From Avena insularis (taxonomy: Eukaryota > Streptophyta > Magnoliopsida > Poales > Poaceae), in NCBI GenBank assembly GCA_023614405.1, contig CM042694.1, forward strand, positions 89,821,285 through 89,885,284: a stretch of 64,000 nucleotides of DNA. Reading direction: 5' to 3'. Shown here in pieces: positions 1-10,964 of the stretch. How positions within the stretch are numbered: the first letter of the stretch is position 1; each line of letters opens with the position of its first letter. The notes beneath the pieces were generated by a model. It had not been told where the DNA came from. It was given only the letters and a program-made list of their open reading frames with translations, and made no database searches. The translations under genes and the position numbers were made by a program.

Positions 1-339
1 AGGGTCGGCCAGACCACCCCCTGGCGCGGGCCAGGCCTAGCCGCGCGGCCAGGTGGTGTGGCCGGCCCCCAGCTCTTCTCCGTCTCGTATTCTAGCATTA
101 GATGTCTTCCGGAAAATAGGCACTTTGGCTTTTGTCCCGTCCAATTCCGAGAATATTCATTTTCTGACTTTCCTGGAACCAAAAACAACAGAAAACAGGC
201 AGTTGGCACTGTGGCTCTTGTTAATAGGTTAGTCCAAGAAATCATATGAAAAGTACTCCAAAGTGTGGACAAAACACAAGAAAGTAGATAAAACCAAGCA
301 TATAACATTAAAAATTATAGATACATTTGCAATGTATCA
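1..339 (-). repeat. Partial Gypsy LTR (Athila/Sabrina-like), cut by window edge
   Basis: Read on the minus strand the block begins at 339 with TGATACATTGCAAATGTATC, an imperfect palindromic start like that of Triticeae Athila-type Gypsy LTRs (TGATACGT...ACGTATC). It then runs through AT-rich sequence into a GC-rich part at the window edge. Only the start of one LTR is present, so its partner and internal region must lie to the left, if they survive. The small plus-strand reading frame inside it has no recognisable protein and is ignored. The family name is by resemblance only. Confidence 0.55.
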
Positions 340-475
340 GAGACAAAAGTATTGTCTAGATATACATTTCCATCCGGTCTATCCAATAGCTGATCACACA
401 CACCCATAAAATATATGTACGCATTTAGCACCTACAATTAGACACGTAAAATAAAGTTAAGTTCGCTATAATTTC

Positions 476-730
476 TCAGACGTTAATATGTAAGTTATGG
501 TCTTTCTGCTGTTGACTTACCCCGTCGGGCAAGAATCCATAGTAACGCGTAAGACATGTCAAGTCATCATTAGACAGCTCCGCATTACCGATATCCACAA
601 ACTTAGTTTTTTCAGGTGTCGACATGATTGATTCAATAGCAGCAATATCTCCAGTGGTGCATAAATAGTCTGTCACAATATATAATTGTGCAAGATCAAT
701 TAGGTAAAATGTAATCTAGCAAAAATTAAA
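476..730 (-). pseudogene. Unidentified coding-like fragment, weakly Ulp1-protease-like
   Basis: A 66-codon minus-strand frame reads with ordinary plant-like composition and contains the stretch KFVDIGNAELSNDDLTCL. This faintly recalls the start of transposon-borne Ulp1-type cysteine protease domains, but none of the catalytic His, Asp or Cys motifs is present. No flanking exon was confirmed. It may be a gene fragment carried by a transposon or a chance frame. Function unknown. Confidence 0.2.
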
Positions 731-2400
731 AAGATAAATGGAGCAAAACTAATTATCTTTGTGTCATAGACACTGCATCCAGATGTTTTTTGCAGTGGAT
801 ATGATCTAGGCAGTCGAGAAGATGCTTCCTCTGAAATCTACATCACTATAAGATGCGTTAGTGTGTGAAGTCGCCAACTTTTTAACCTCTGAAAGTAAGG
901 AGTCGATATTGTGGACGTAGTTGACACAACGGATAAACTGTGTATAGGGTGCGCGACCAGCGCTCTCTATGGGAGTTGCCCGCGAGTGTGTAGTCGAATC
1001 GTAGATTTGGATAGAGACTCAAAGTTGTAGGTCCTGTATCGTGCAGTCTTAGCTAATAACCTTGTAAGGTGAAAATACTAACGTGGAAGTACATCATGTT
1101 AGCATTTCTTTGTAGTTTTAGGTTATGTCCATTCCACTATATGAGAGAATAGACAAGTAAACCCATGAAACCTAGGTCCAACTTTTATCATAAGAAACAA
1201 CTTTCATTTCCTTTGATTGCTTTTATATTTGCCGCACCAATTAAATCTTAAAATACAAAAATACTTTTACTATTAGCAAACATAAACAAAAATCCAAAAG
1301 GACCTTTACCTTATTATTTTTACTTGCTTGTCTAGTTATAGATTGTTTTTACTTTTCTTTATTTATAGTTTATTTCTATTTTACTAATACGCAACCCTAT
1401 GTTTGATAACCACATGTTGGAGTTGTGGACACAAGGCAAATACTTTGTTTTGTAGGTTGCTTGAAGAAGAAAATAGAAGAATTATCTAAGACAATTCCCC
1501 GAGAGTTCGATATAAACACTCCATTCACCCTTATGGGGAAAATACGCTTACTCAAGACACTACGCTTGGAGTCCCAACGAGTTGGTACACGCGGAGTTGT
1601 TGCCTTATGGTGGCGAGCTAGCGAGCGACAGAGGAAGTTCCGCCGTCGTGAGATGGAGCTCTAGCCGGATCGTAGTGCCCACATAGCCTCGGGCATGAAC
1701 CTGTGGCGCCAGACGACAGAGGCGGGTGGATGCACGTATAGACGAGGTCGCGGATGTCTTGGAGGACGGCGCAGGCGGCGTCGCTCTCTCTCTACGCCGC
1801 ATCGCTGCGTGCGCTCCCGCATCCCTCTGCCAGGCTTCATACCCCGAGGGTGTCGTGGGGTATTGAGGCGGTTGCCGGTGCGGCCTGCATAGTGGTGGTT
1901 ACCGGTGCGAAGGAGGGTGTCGTGGTCGGCGCCGACATCGGTGAGACGCCGGGTCGCATTTTTGATGATCGCCTAGAGGAGCGGAGGCCACCGGAACGTG
2001 CTAGGATCCGATCGGTTCCGCCTGTTCGGCAGGTGCTACAATCCGATCTTGACTGTGATGGAGCTTATATCCTTTCTTGTTGGATTTAGTGTAGACGTAG
2101 TGGTTAATTTTCCCTTTTTTCTTTGTTCCTCCATGTGAAACCTTCATGGTTGATTGTGTTCATTGTTTTTCTTGTGAGGTTGCTTTTTGTAATTTCCTGC
2201 ACTATTCTAAAACTTTGTGTAATTGATGATTCTCCTTGGTCTATGGCTTGTAAAACCTAAGTAAAAATTAGTCAACATATGTGAAACAAAATGAAATCTG
2301 TTCTGAAATTTTGTGTATCTGTTCTGTAACATTTTAAAAACTTGTGAATATGTTTTGTAACCTAGTTGAAACTTGTTAATCTGTCGAGAACCTGTTTTGA
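731..2400. other. No confident gene; unassigned sequence
   Basis: The 800-1400 part is AT-rich without recognisable coding. From 1425 to 2089 the sequence becomes GC-rich with several overlapping short frames on both strands. None resembles a known family, and their overlap suggests composition rather than coding. It could be part of an unrecognised transposon. Confidence 0.5.
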
Positions 2401-2402
2401 AA

Positions 2403-2495
2403 CTGTCTGAAACCTATCTAGAACCTTTGAAACTCTTTGATCTGTGAGAAACTTGCTGTCTGAAACCTATCTAGAACCTTTGAAACTCTTTGATC
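2403..2495. repeat. 40-bp exact direct repeat in a low-complexity tract
   Basis: Two identical 40-bp units, 2403-2442 and 2456-2495, start with CTGTCTGAAACCTATCTAG and end with TTTGATC, 13 bp apart. They lie within a longer tract (about 2200-3090) made of diverged GAAACCT and GTTTCATAAATTC motifs, so the region looks like a decayed satellite-like array. No coding potential is seen. Confidence 0.75.
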
Positions 2496-3099
2496 CGTAA
2501 AACCTAAGTTTGTAGAGCTGTTTCACATTTCCAACAAATTTTCAAATGAAAATTATCCTAGGCTTGTGAAACATGTGTAAAAAATTGTGCTGATTTGGTT
2601 TCACAAATATATTGTTTCAATATATCTATTTTCTTTCGATTTTGTTTCGAACATATGTGAAAAAGTGAAAATCATGCTTATGTATTTTGTGGAAGTCTCA
2701 ATAATTTCAAACAGTGCCATGGACCGTTTCCATAAGTCAAAAAAATCATGTTTCAGAATTTTTTATTCGGTTCAGTATATTTTTAGACTTGTTTCAGATG
2801 TTTTCAGTTATGTTTCATAATTTTCGGTAGAGAATGATGTGGAAACACTGAGACAAATTTTCGGTATAGTTATGTTTCATAAATTTCAATCATTGTTTCA
2901 CAAATTCACATTTTCATTCAGGTTTCATAAATTCACAATTTCACAATTTTGTTCATGTTTCAAAAGTTTCAGTTTTGTTTCATAAAATTCTATCATGTTT
3001 CATAAATCCATAATTTCTGTCATGCTTCACAACTAGTACTAGTTTGAATGCGGTTTCATAAATAAATACTTGTTTTTAATCTGATTTTATAAATTAATA

Positions 3100-3222
3100 C
3101 TCCCTCCATCCAAAATAAGTGACTTAAGTTTGTCTAGATTCATATGTATCTATATACTAAAACGTGTCTAGATACATCCGAATCTAGACAAACCCACGTC
3201 ACTTATTTTGGGACGGAGGGAG
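3100..3222. mobile_element. Stowaway-type MITE, 123 bp
   Basis: Terminal inverted repeats CTCCCTCCATCCAAAATAAG and its near complement ending GGACGGAGGGAG enclose a hairpin-forming core with the usual TCTAGATTCATATG and ACATCCGAATCTAGA arms. TA dinucleotides flank both ends, as expected for Tc1/mariner-derived Stowaway elements. It is non-coding. Confidence 0.93.
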
Positions 3223-3416
3223 TACTAGTTTCATGGATTAGTACTAGTGTCAACTTAACTTCATAAATTTGTACTAGTTTGAAAAGGTTGAGTATCACGA
3301 TGCCAGGCTACAGGAAACCAGATGGTATATAAAAAATAAAGGAAAGATGTGCATGTGGATGGGTATGTGGGTGGGGTCCATCGAAAAAGCAGCGACGGAA
3401 ATTAGGAGTAAACGGC

Positions 3417-3680
3417 AGCAGAGGGTGGCTGGCAGTCAGGATGCAGCTGGACACGTCCGCGACGTCCGTTGCAACAAATGCATCGGCCGTATTAGCTAGT
3501 TCATCTGTCTCCGCGTAAACTAGTTCACGGCTTCCGCCGGCCGGCGGCTGCTATGTATGCATGCAAACTTTTCGTAAATGAGGTAGTTAAACATAACTGA
3601 AGTAGCGGCGAACGAGCGGGGCGCTGGTGTGGCGGCCGGTATTGCGGAGCAGAGGGTGGCTGGCAGTCAGGATGCAGCTG
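3417..3680. repeat. 33-bp exact direct repeat pair 231 bp apart
   Basis: The unit starting AGCAGAGGGTGGCTGGCAG occurs at 3417-3449 and again at 3648-3680. The sequence between is GC-rich near each copy and AT-rich in the middle. The pair may be a small segmental duplication or the flanks of a lost or unrecognised insertion. No terminal motif of a known element was seen. Confidence 0.6.
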
Positions 3681-4743
3681 AAGGGTGTGCACACTTTTTT
3701 TTTTGTTTTGACACTAGCATATATGTGATACAAATATGTTGAATGAGTAATATATATAGCTAATTGATTCACAACATTGTACTTCAATATATATGTTTCA
3801 AGTGTGCATGATTCCAATACAAAGAAAAACGTGGCATCCTTTGCGATGCTATATTTTGGCCATTTGTATCGCTCTAACCAAATAAAGTTGGGGTGTCGGT
3901 TTTTACCATATATTTTTCTGGTTGGGAAGGCATGTACAAATGGTTTGCGTGGGTCTTTCCGAGATATCCTCTCCGAACAACATCTTGATCATTAACACCA
4001 TATGCTGAAATAGGAATCCTAGATCATATGGTGCAAAGTGAGCATCGTATGACGGTCCACATGACCATTGGGGTGATGGTGGATGTGGTGTTGCATCTTC
4101 AGTTTTAGTCTTACTCTCGGTATCAGATTGGGAGGGAGGTGCTAAATGAAGATAATCCAACAAAACCCTATTGTTTCGGTTTTCTCGTCGGTTGTAATCA
4201 AGGGGGTCAAGGAAGATCCAATCCTTGCTTCATGATTCCGGAAAAGAGACACGATGTAACTATCACTCTTTCACTTCATAATCAACCATGTTCCTATAGT
4301 TATAACAAACATAAGGATAAATTTGTAATTTTGCAAATATATAGAGAACTACATGCTACATCCAGCCACAATAAGCGGACAGGGCATCGAGCGGTCAAGG
4401 CACAAACTGGGGAGGATTTCGTGGGTAGGCTCCCTCTTCTCCAACTCAAATTTGTAGGAAAAAATAGAGATAGGTTGGAGATTTTCACCTGCTCCGGTTG
4501 GTTGTTCCTGTTCATTCCGATTCGATCCGGTCGAGTAGCGACGGGCAAGCGAACAGCGACCGCCGACCTTGGATGTTGGCAAGGCAGGCAGGACCGCAAC
4601 CTCGGGGGACGCAGTGAGTGGGCCGAGACCGTGTGTGTGGCCGGAGACGGTGGCCGCTGGAGCTGGGGGTTGAGTGATGACTTGGGGATCGATCAATAGA
4701 CAAACTGCCTGGTTTGATCGCTTGGATCATTGTTTTTTTAATA

Positions 4744-4865
4744 CTCCCTCCGTCCAAAAATAAGTGACTTGTGTTTTTCTAGATTCGGATGTACCTACAC
4801 ACTAAAATATGTCCATATACATGTGAATTTAGACAAATCCAAGTCATTTATTTTCGGACGAAGAG
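4744..4865. mobile_element. Stowaway-type MITE, 122 bp, right end decayed
   Basis: The left end CTCCCTCCGTCCAAAAATAAG follows a TA. The right end reads TTTTCGGACGAAGAG before TA, so the right inverted repeat has lost several matches. The core TCTAGATTCGGATGTACC and its imperfect complement are typical of the family. It lies about 0.5 kb upstream of gene A's promoter. Confidence 0.88.
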
Positions 4866-5402
4866 TACATTTTTTCTTGGCTAGCTAGCTAGAAGTATTG
4901 GACCTATTCTAGAGACGGTATACTATAGTAGGTAAAAAGAAATCTTCAAAATTTCTGGGTGTGCCAGGGCACACCCGGCACACCCGCTGGGTCCGCCCAT
5001 GTCTGCTCCGTTTCTTTGCGCTGGCTAGTTGCAGGATACACTCAGCATACACGGACTGACGGACGGACCAAGAGTTGAGCGGAGAGAGTCCGTCAAACCG
5101 TTTAGTTGGCACGGCCTGTCCGTAAATCCGTTTAGGCTATTTACACGGCGCGGACGAGATGGACTCACGGGTCCGCGTCCGTCTGCACCCCTAGTGGCTG
5201 GGTGGTGGAATCGCTGCTCTCGGAGTAGACTACAGTTGGTCAAGAGGTTGCAGACCGACGAAGTTGTTGTAGACCCCACCGGGCCCACCCGCTGCCGCTG
5301 CCGCTGCCGCTGCTTCTCCCCGCCGAGCCTACCCACCCACACCCACGGTGCATCTAGTATAGTGATTGTTTTCTTCTTCCCTGCGAAATGTTCCACTTGC
5401 AC

Positions 5403-5409
5403 TATAAAA
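5403..5409 (+). promoter_or_regulatory. TATA box of gene A
   Basis: TATAAAA lies 95 bp upstream of the gene A start codon. About 15-20 bp further upstream is CTGCGAAATG, and gene B has TGCGAAATGT upstream of its own TATA box, so the two promoters are related. The box was assigned by motif and position only. Confidence 0.6.
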
Positions 5410-5497
5410 ATCCTGACCAGGGGGCCGTGTTTCTTCACAAGGCCGGACGACCGACCAAAGAAGCTCTCGATCGGGTGATCGACAAAAGGACGGAGTA

Positions 5498-6346
5498 ATG
5501 GGGATGGCGGCAGCGGCGTGGGACGTGCTGGCGAAGGCGGCGAACCTGGCGCAGATGTCCGGCCTGCACGCCGCCATGCTAGTGGCCGTGCTCACCACCC
5601 TCCTACGCGTCTACCACAGCAACATGCGGGAGTGCGCCAGGCTCGACCGGTGCCACCGCCGGCTCCGGGCGCTTCTGGAGTGGCCGGCGAGCGGCGGCGG
5701 CGTCGCGCTGCTGCTGCTGCATCCGTGTTCCGGGACGGGAGATCCCTTCGGCGAGGCCCTAGCGAACGCGGCCGGGCTCGTCGACTCCTACAAGAAGGCG
5801 ACGCTCTGGCGCCGCCTCTGGTGCGGCGGGAGGATTGCGACGCAGCTCCGGGACATGCAGGACGTCGTCGACTCCTACTGTGGCCTCCTGCTGCTGTTCG
5901 TCAACGCGCACCTCCTGTTACAGCAACAGGCACTTCATCGTCACCATCCTCCTATCCCAACGTCGCCAGATACTACTACGTACGTGAACGTGGGATGCAA
6001 ATTTATTCACATGGAATAATTTATAGTTCCTCTGATCTATATTAATTGTCTTAACTTTATCTAGATACGAATGTTGTTGAGTCCATTAATATGGACCGGA
6101 GAGGGTATCTAGCTAACTGTTCTCTCTGATATGTCATGCTAATTTTACTGCAATCGCAGGATTCCTGAGGTGAATGACACATCGCAAAATCCAAGTGCAC
6201 AAGCTAGAACAAGTTGCCCCGCAGTTGCAGGGAATCTTGACACTGAAAGGGCCAATGATGTTGGTCAGGGAGGAAGAGATACCGATCCAGCTGGGTCTGA
6301 TAGAAACGTGCCTGCTCTGCTGCCTATAGTAATTTCCCATGCATAA
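5498..6346 (+). CDS. Gene A: MCAfunc / MLKL-NTD-like small protein (two exons)
   Basis: Exon 1 is 5498-5979 and exon 2 is 6160-6346. The donor is GTACGT, the acceptor is CAATCGCAG, and the intron is phase 2. The joined frame is 222 residues. Residues about 1-145 resemble the N-terminal domain of MID1-COMPLEMENTING ACTIVITY (MCA) proteins: WDVLAKAANLAQMSGL, then helices with RECARLDRC, an LVDSYKKATLWRRL block and an ATQLRDM...VDSY block. Related four-helix bundles occur in plant MLKL-type proteins. MCA1/2 are linked to calcium entry at the plasma membrane, but this protein lacks their Cys-rich PLAC8 region. The C-terminal exon is polar, ends in LLPIVISHA and is not recognised. A second ATG at codon 3 matches the gene B start better. 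Gene B at 35048 is a paralogue with the same intron phase. Domain call from memory; function unproven. Confidence 0.8.
6026..6107. mobile_element. Degenerate Stowaway-like MITE in gene A intron
   Basis: About 80 bp with a decayed left end (TCCTCTGATCTATATTAATTG) and a better right end (AATATGGACCGGAGAGGG) enclose TTATCTAGATACGAATG. This matches the Stowaway subfamily whose ends read CTCCCTCCGGTCCATATTA. The flanking TA is visible on the right. It makes up much of the 180-bp intron. Confidence 0.6.
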
Positions 6347-6825
6347 TTGTACATGTAGAAGACTGATCGTAGCTAGTAGATTGATGGTTGCTATAGTACT
6401 ATAGATTCTACATGGAAATTCATTTTTTTTTTGAAATGTGCAAATTCGAACCTTGAAACACCGGTCTTTTTATTCGGTACACAAGCGAAGAATGTTTGTA
6501 ACTTTTTGCACCACCACCGTTACATACGAGAAGCTCTAACAGCCAAGGGGGCCATGCCATGGGCCCTTCTTGGGACACCATGGCACAACGCGCATTATCT
6601 CCAGCGGTCTACGCCCAAAGCAGGAATCGTGGCCGTCGAATACTTCAAGATTGGTGACAACTTTTTTGCAAAAAAGTCCCTTAAAAGTATGATTGTTTTA
6701 CCAGGAAGTCCTACCAGTTTACAACCATCTGGCCGAGTGTATCAAGTTCTTTAGGATTTTCCAAAGCGATCTAGCAGAGTGTTTGTCTAGTACTTTGTAT
6801 TTTCACATTATGGATTTTTTAGATA
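6347..6825. other. Gene A 3' flank, no gene
   Basis: The part around 6431-6480 (AATTCGAACCTTGAAACACCGGT) matches sequence just after gene B (about 37465-37490), so the A/B duplication extends beyond the stop codons. The 107-codon frame here has no recognisable domain and is probably chance. Confidence 0.55.
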
Positions 6826-7683
6826 TCTATATCTAATAATAAATGACGGATTGTTTCTCCCGGTCCAACACTTTTTTAGACCGTTTTGCCCTTCCACTGG
6901 ACCACATAATAGGCACCATGCCACCCCACCTCATCTCACGCGATCGATCGATAGAAACAAGCCATAAAGTTTGGCCTTCAGGTAGCCAAAGATAATGGGG
7001 AATGATGGTGGAGCTCTGCCGCCAGTGTAGAAGCAACCATAACCCTTCCTCCCCCGCAGGAATCAACATACCTGAATCGACCTGCGGATGGGACAGAGTA
7101 ACTCAGGCAACCTGAATCCTTGAGTGGGGTCTTGGCTCCCTCCGGCCATGGGTACCACGGCGGAGGTCCCCTGAACCGGTGGGTGGTCCGCACCGGTCTA
7201 AACTTTCCAAGCGCATGGGTCGTGCTGAACCTCAGGGTCGTGCTACTCTGACCTCGGAAACCTCTCATTGGATGTCATGGGTGAACTAGAGTTTAGCGCC
7301 TACTGTGCAACGCTTGTGCTGAACCTTCCTCTGAAATCTCTCACGGGAGGCTTTTAGCGCCTACTGGTGGTGCGACGATGCAAGCTCTAGGCGAATCCCA
7401 GCGTAAGCGAGTTCCTTCCCTTTGCTAATATCCATGAGTGATTCCCTGCCTCACGCTATGGCAAAATCTGTTCCAAGCAGGTTTGTGGTTCTCGCATGCA
7501 AGCGATGGTGGTTAGAGTGAATTAATTTTACCTTTTTCTCTGTGGTTCTCGCATATCAGCAATTGGTAGCTAGCTTGGCAATGGATTCACTGTTGGAGTA
7601 TCTAAATTGGGAGTGATTGGGTTCACGGTCGTTGCTTCTACTGAATCTGGGTGAGCCTATTTCTGAACTTCTACAAAAACTAC

Positions 7684-7788
7684 TACTCCTTGAGACCGGG
7701 TAAAAGTGATTTGGATTTGTCTAGATTCACATGTATCTAGACGTGTTTTAGTGTACATGCAAATCTAGACCAATCCAAGTCAGTTATT
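7684..7788. mobile_element. Decayed Stowaway MITE inside the Helitron
   Basis: The arms TTTGTCTAGATTCACATGTAT and ATGCAAATCTAGACCAATCC are arranged as in Stowaway elements. The outer ends (TACTCCTTGAGACC... and ...CAGTTATTGTATATAG) have lost the CTCCCTCC repeat. Boundaries are approximate. Confidence 0.55.
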
Positions 7789-8006
7789 GTATATAGTTAT
7801 AGTTCTGATCTAACAATGGTAGAATGCCAGCGACAATGACGAGATCATCTTTCACAAGCGGTCGATTTTGTCTAAGTCAATGTTGATGGGAGGTGATGAT
7901 GCCAATGGCGATATGTACAAACTGGATGAGATCAACGCGAAAGTCATGTTGTAGAGGGAGCTCCAAGATAATAAAAAAAGAACATTCCCTTCTACAAATT
8001 CAATAA

Positions 8007-8204
8007 AGAACATCAAGGGGAACTAAGTGGTAATCAACACTAGAGAGATGAGTTCTTTCGAAACCATGTATGTACCCCGGTATCTCTATGAGGCCGGGTA
8101 CATTCACTTAAGAACATCAAAGGAAACTAAGTGGTAATCAACGGATAGAAGGGTTCCTTCAAGACCATGTATGTACCCCAATATCTCTATGAGGCCGGGT
8201 ACAT
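8007..8204 (+). repeat. Tandem duplication of about 100 bp inside the Helitron
   Basis: Two diverged units (8007-8103 and 8110-8204) both begin AAGAACATCAA..GGAAACTAAGTGG and end TATCTCTATGAGGCCGGGTACAT. They differ by substitutions and small gaps. The function is unknown, and no frame is maintained across both units. Confidence 0.8.
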
Positions 8205-8362
8205 GGCGATGGAAACAAGATAGTATGATCTTGATGTGGGAAGATAACAACCAAAGAACCGTCATTCTTCACGGTACCATGAGAAGTCGAAGTCGGGCTC
8301 TGGTGTTACGAAACCAATTCTTCGCTTTTATTTTTGTAGCAACGCACGGACATTTGTGCTAG

Positions 8363-8729
8363 TACAATATAAAGTTCTTCATATATTTTCGTCCCTATCT
8401 ACCATGTGTTCATGATGTACTGTCAATTTGTAACACAAAAAATCCATAATGTGAATTTGAAAACAAAAAAATTTAACTGGATCCGTATAAAGATCCCAGA
8501 AGATCCATACAAGTCCACCCAAACATCCAAATACAAGTCCACCCAAACATCCATTACAATGGGCAAACAAATTCGGAAAAAAAAGAAATACAAGTCTGCA
8601 AGATCTGGAGGAGTTCGGGAGCAGCACGACTCCACCACGCCAGGTCCGTCGCCCTCCACGGCGAGACACGGCCATCGCGCGTTGTTCTCCTTTCGGAGGC
8701 CACAACAGCTCGGAACGACCGTAGGGATC
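8363..8729. other. Unassigned spacer between Helitron and Copia LTR
   Basis: This spacer is AT-rich and then GC-rich. It contains a 23-bp-period direct duplication of ACAAGTCCACCCAAACATCC near 8508-8553. The overlapping frames on both strands have no recognisable product. Confidence 0.5.
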
Positions 8730-10334
8730 TGATGGGGAACGAAGCATGAAAATTCCTACGCGTGAACCACTATCTAGCCAAGATCATCTACGAGATGATA
8801 GCAACGAGTAACTCACCCTTGAAGATCGTAAATGGGATTACGTTACCACACAAACATTGTCGATGAAGGTGTACACGCGACGATCTCAAGATCGGGTACT
8901 CACGGTGCCACAACCGGCGGCACCTCCGTACTCGGTCACACGTGTGCCTCGTTGACGTCCTCCACGCCCTCGGTCCAGCGTGGCAGCGGAAGAAGGGATC
9001 CGACAGAACTCCTCCTCCTCCACTTCTCCAAGTGTTGATCGTGAATTATTTTAGCAGCGTTTCGCTACAAGCACTCGCCAAACGGTGGAACAACAAGAAA
9101 GGGAAATTGAGGATCAAGTGTGTGAAGAAAGAGAGGAGAGGAGGCCACCTTTTGTAGCAGAGGAGGGGCATCCCCTAGGGGGTGCACCAGCCCCTAGAGG
9201 TGCCACCTCCCCCTCTTCGTGGTGGTAACCTCCTTCATCAAGTAGGTAACTCCCTCTCTTATTCTCTTTTTAATTGCATGACATTCATAACAATTAATCC
9301 ACACTTATGGAATTAATAAAACACATTTATATTTATTTAATATTTGTTAATTCATTCAATTAACAAACATTAACAATTACCCCTTGTGTTATTTCAATAT
9401 TCTGAAACAGTTTTCGTGCTTTTCCGAAACAATCCCTGTGTTGTTCAATAATTCAGTCAGAGTTCCAAATCCACTCAAAACGTGGCAGCGAACCTTAAGT
9501 GTGTCACCCTACGATTCGTGAATAATATGGACATGATCGAGATACCTCTCTGATCAAAAATCATCAGCAGGAGCTAGAAATCCGCAATGAATCTCATTTG
9601 TTCAACGATGAATCTAGTGATCGTGCAAACCTTTTTCTTAGTAACCAATCTATTTTGTCTCGCGATATTTTAATTGTCCGAGATCCGATCATTTAGTATC
9701 ATCAATGCCTAGTTCTATCTCGTTACTGACAAGTACTCTTTTACTCGTCACGTGATATAACATTTCTTGTGATCAAATCACCTGTTTGCAAGATATTATC
9801 AATGTGATATCACCGAGAGGGCCCAAAGTATATCTCTTTGTTATCGGGATGGAAAAATCTCACTCTTGATCCACGAGCCTCAACTAACATTTCTAAGTAT
9901 CCAATGATATCTTTATAATCACCCTATTACGATGTGACATTTGATGAAATCAAAGTACTCTTCCAATGTTAGTGATTGACATGATCTCATGGTCTAAGGA
10001 TTGGTGTTACTTTGAGTGAGATAGCAATATAAACTTTGAAGAAATGATCGTATTGCTAAACCTACTATGGGTGAATGTTCATCACATCATTCTCCAATGA
10101 CATAAATTTGTTATTAAAAACATCCAATGTTCATGATTAGGAAACCTTGATCATCCGTTAATCAACAAGCTAGTGTAATGAGAGGCATTACTAGAAACAT
10201 TTCTGTGTTTATTAAACACACATGTATTAACGTTTCCGGTTAACACAATTATAGCATGAGAAATAAACATTTATCATAAACATGGAATATAATAATAACC
10301 ACTTTATTATTACCTCTCGGGCATATTTCTTTCA
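8730..10334 (-). repeat. Copia LTR (Angela/BARE-related), minus strand
   Basis: Read on the minus strand, the LTR starts at 10334 with TGAAAGAAATATGCCC and ends at 8730 with GTTCCCCATCA. It is directly preceded in element order by a polypurine tract (CTCTAGTGCAGTTGGGAGAC at 10335-10354), so this is the 3' LTR. It resembles the Angela group start TGTTGGAGATATGCCC but is clearly diverged. No partner 5' LTR is present in the window. Confidence 0.75.
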
Positions 10335-10964
10335 GTCTCCCAACTGCACTAGAGTCAATAATCTAGTTGAAACTTGCGTATATAAACACCTATGGATGGT
10401 GTTGTATCTACGCATTGCTAGTGGTAAACCTAATCTCCAAATATGATACTTTCAGATCCGTATGTATTTGCATGTCGTTGTGTCTTTATGCATCACTCAT
10501 TCTCAAATAGGATGGCATTGTATAAATTTGATCCTTTGGTGAGACCTTAGTTCCTTAGGATTTAAAACACGTTGATACTATTATCATACAATAGATCTTG
10601 ATAGTACTAGCCCACTTGGAACTACACCTAGTTTGATAACAAACTTCTTGACATAAATGCCTTCCTATGATGTTACTAGAGCAGTCTTATACTTATGATT
10701 TCGTTATAGTATCCGTCCATAGCCTAAATTGAGATAAACTTATTTTGTATATTGTGACAAAACTAGTCTCAATGTAACATTTTACATTGAAGTATAAACT
10801 AGTATTAGTGTAACACTTTGCAAAGAACTATTTGTCACCTCTACATACATAATATATTCTTAGTTCTTCCAAATATTATAAGAATATATTTACTATCGTC
10901 CAATGATCATCGTATGAGTCATCCTGATATATGCTCATAACATTTAGAGCATAGGACATATTTG
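10335..10964 (-). mobile_element. 3' internal remnant of the same Copia element
   Basis: AT-rich sequence follows the polypurine tract and continues to about 10964, where composition and content change abruptly to Gypsy gag. No intact reverse transcriptase or RNase H motif is readable. It is probably the decayed end of pol. The 5' part of the element is missing. Confidence 0.55.

Larger units (their letters stand above)
6826..8362 (+). mobile_element. Helitron, non-autonomous, 1.54 kb
   Basis: The left end reads A|TCTATATCTAATAATAAATG and the right end reads GTAGCAACGCACGG...TTTGTGCTAG|T. This fits the Helitron rules: 5' TC, 3' CTRR, insertion between A and T, and a short 3' hairpin (GCAC...GTGC). 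The same 3' end type recurs at 41676. No Rep/helicase coding is present. The GC-rich middle (about 6980-7420) may be captured sequence, but I could not identify a gene. Confidence 0.7.

Noticed and set aside
1754..2089. 111-codon GC-rich ORF
   Set aside because: No domain, overlaps other frames, and has no adjacent splice structure or promoter signal.
4139..4699. 186-codon ORF and antisense ORFs upstream of gene A
   Set aside because: No recognisable domain, several overlapping frames on both strands and no plausible splice partners; retained only as intergenic sequence.
5518..6045. 175-codon frame overlapping gene A exon 1
   Set aside because: It is in the +2 frame of exon 1, lacks conserved motifs and ignores the supported splice junction.
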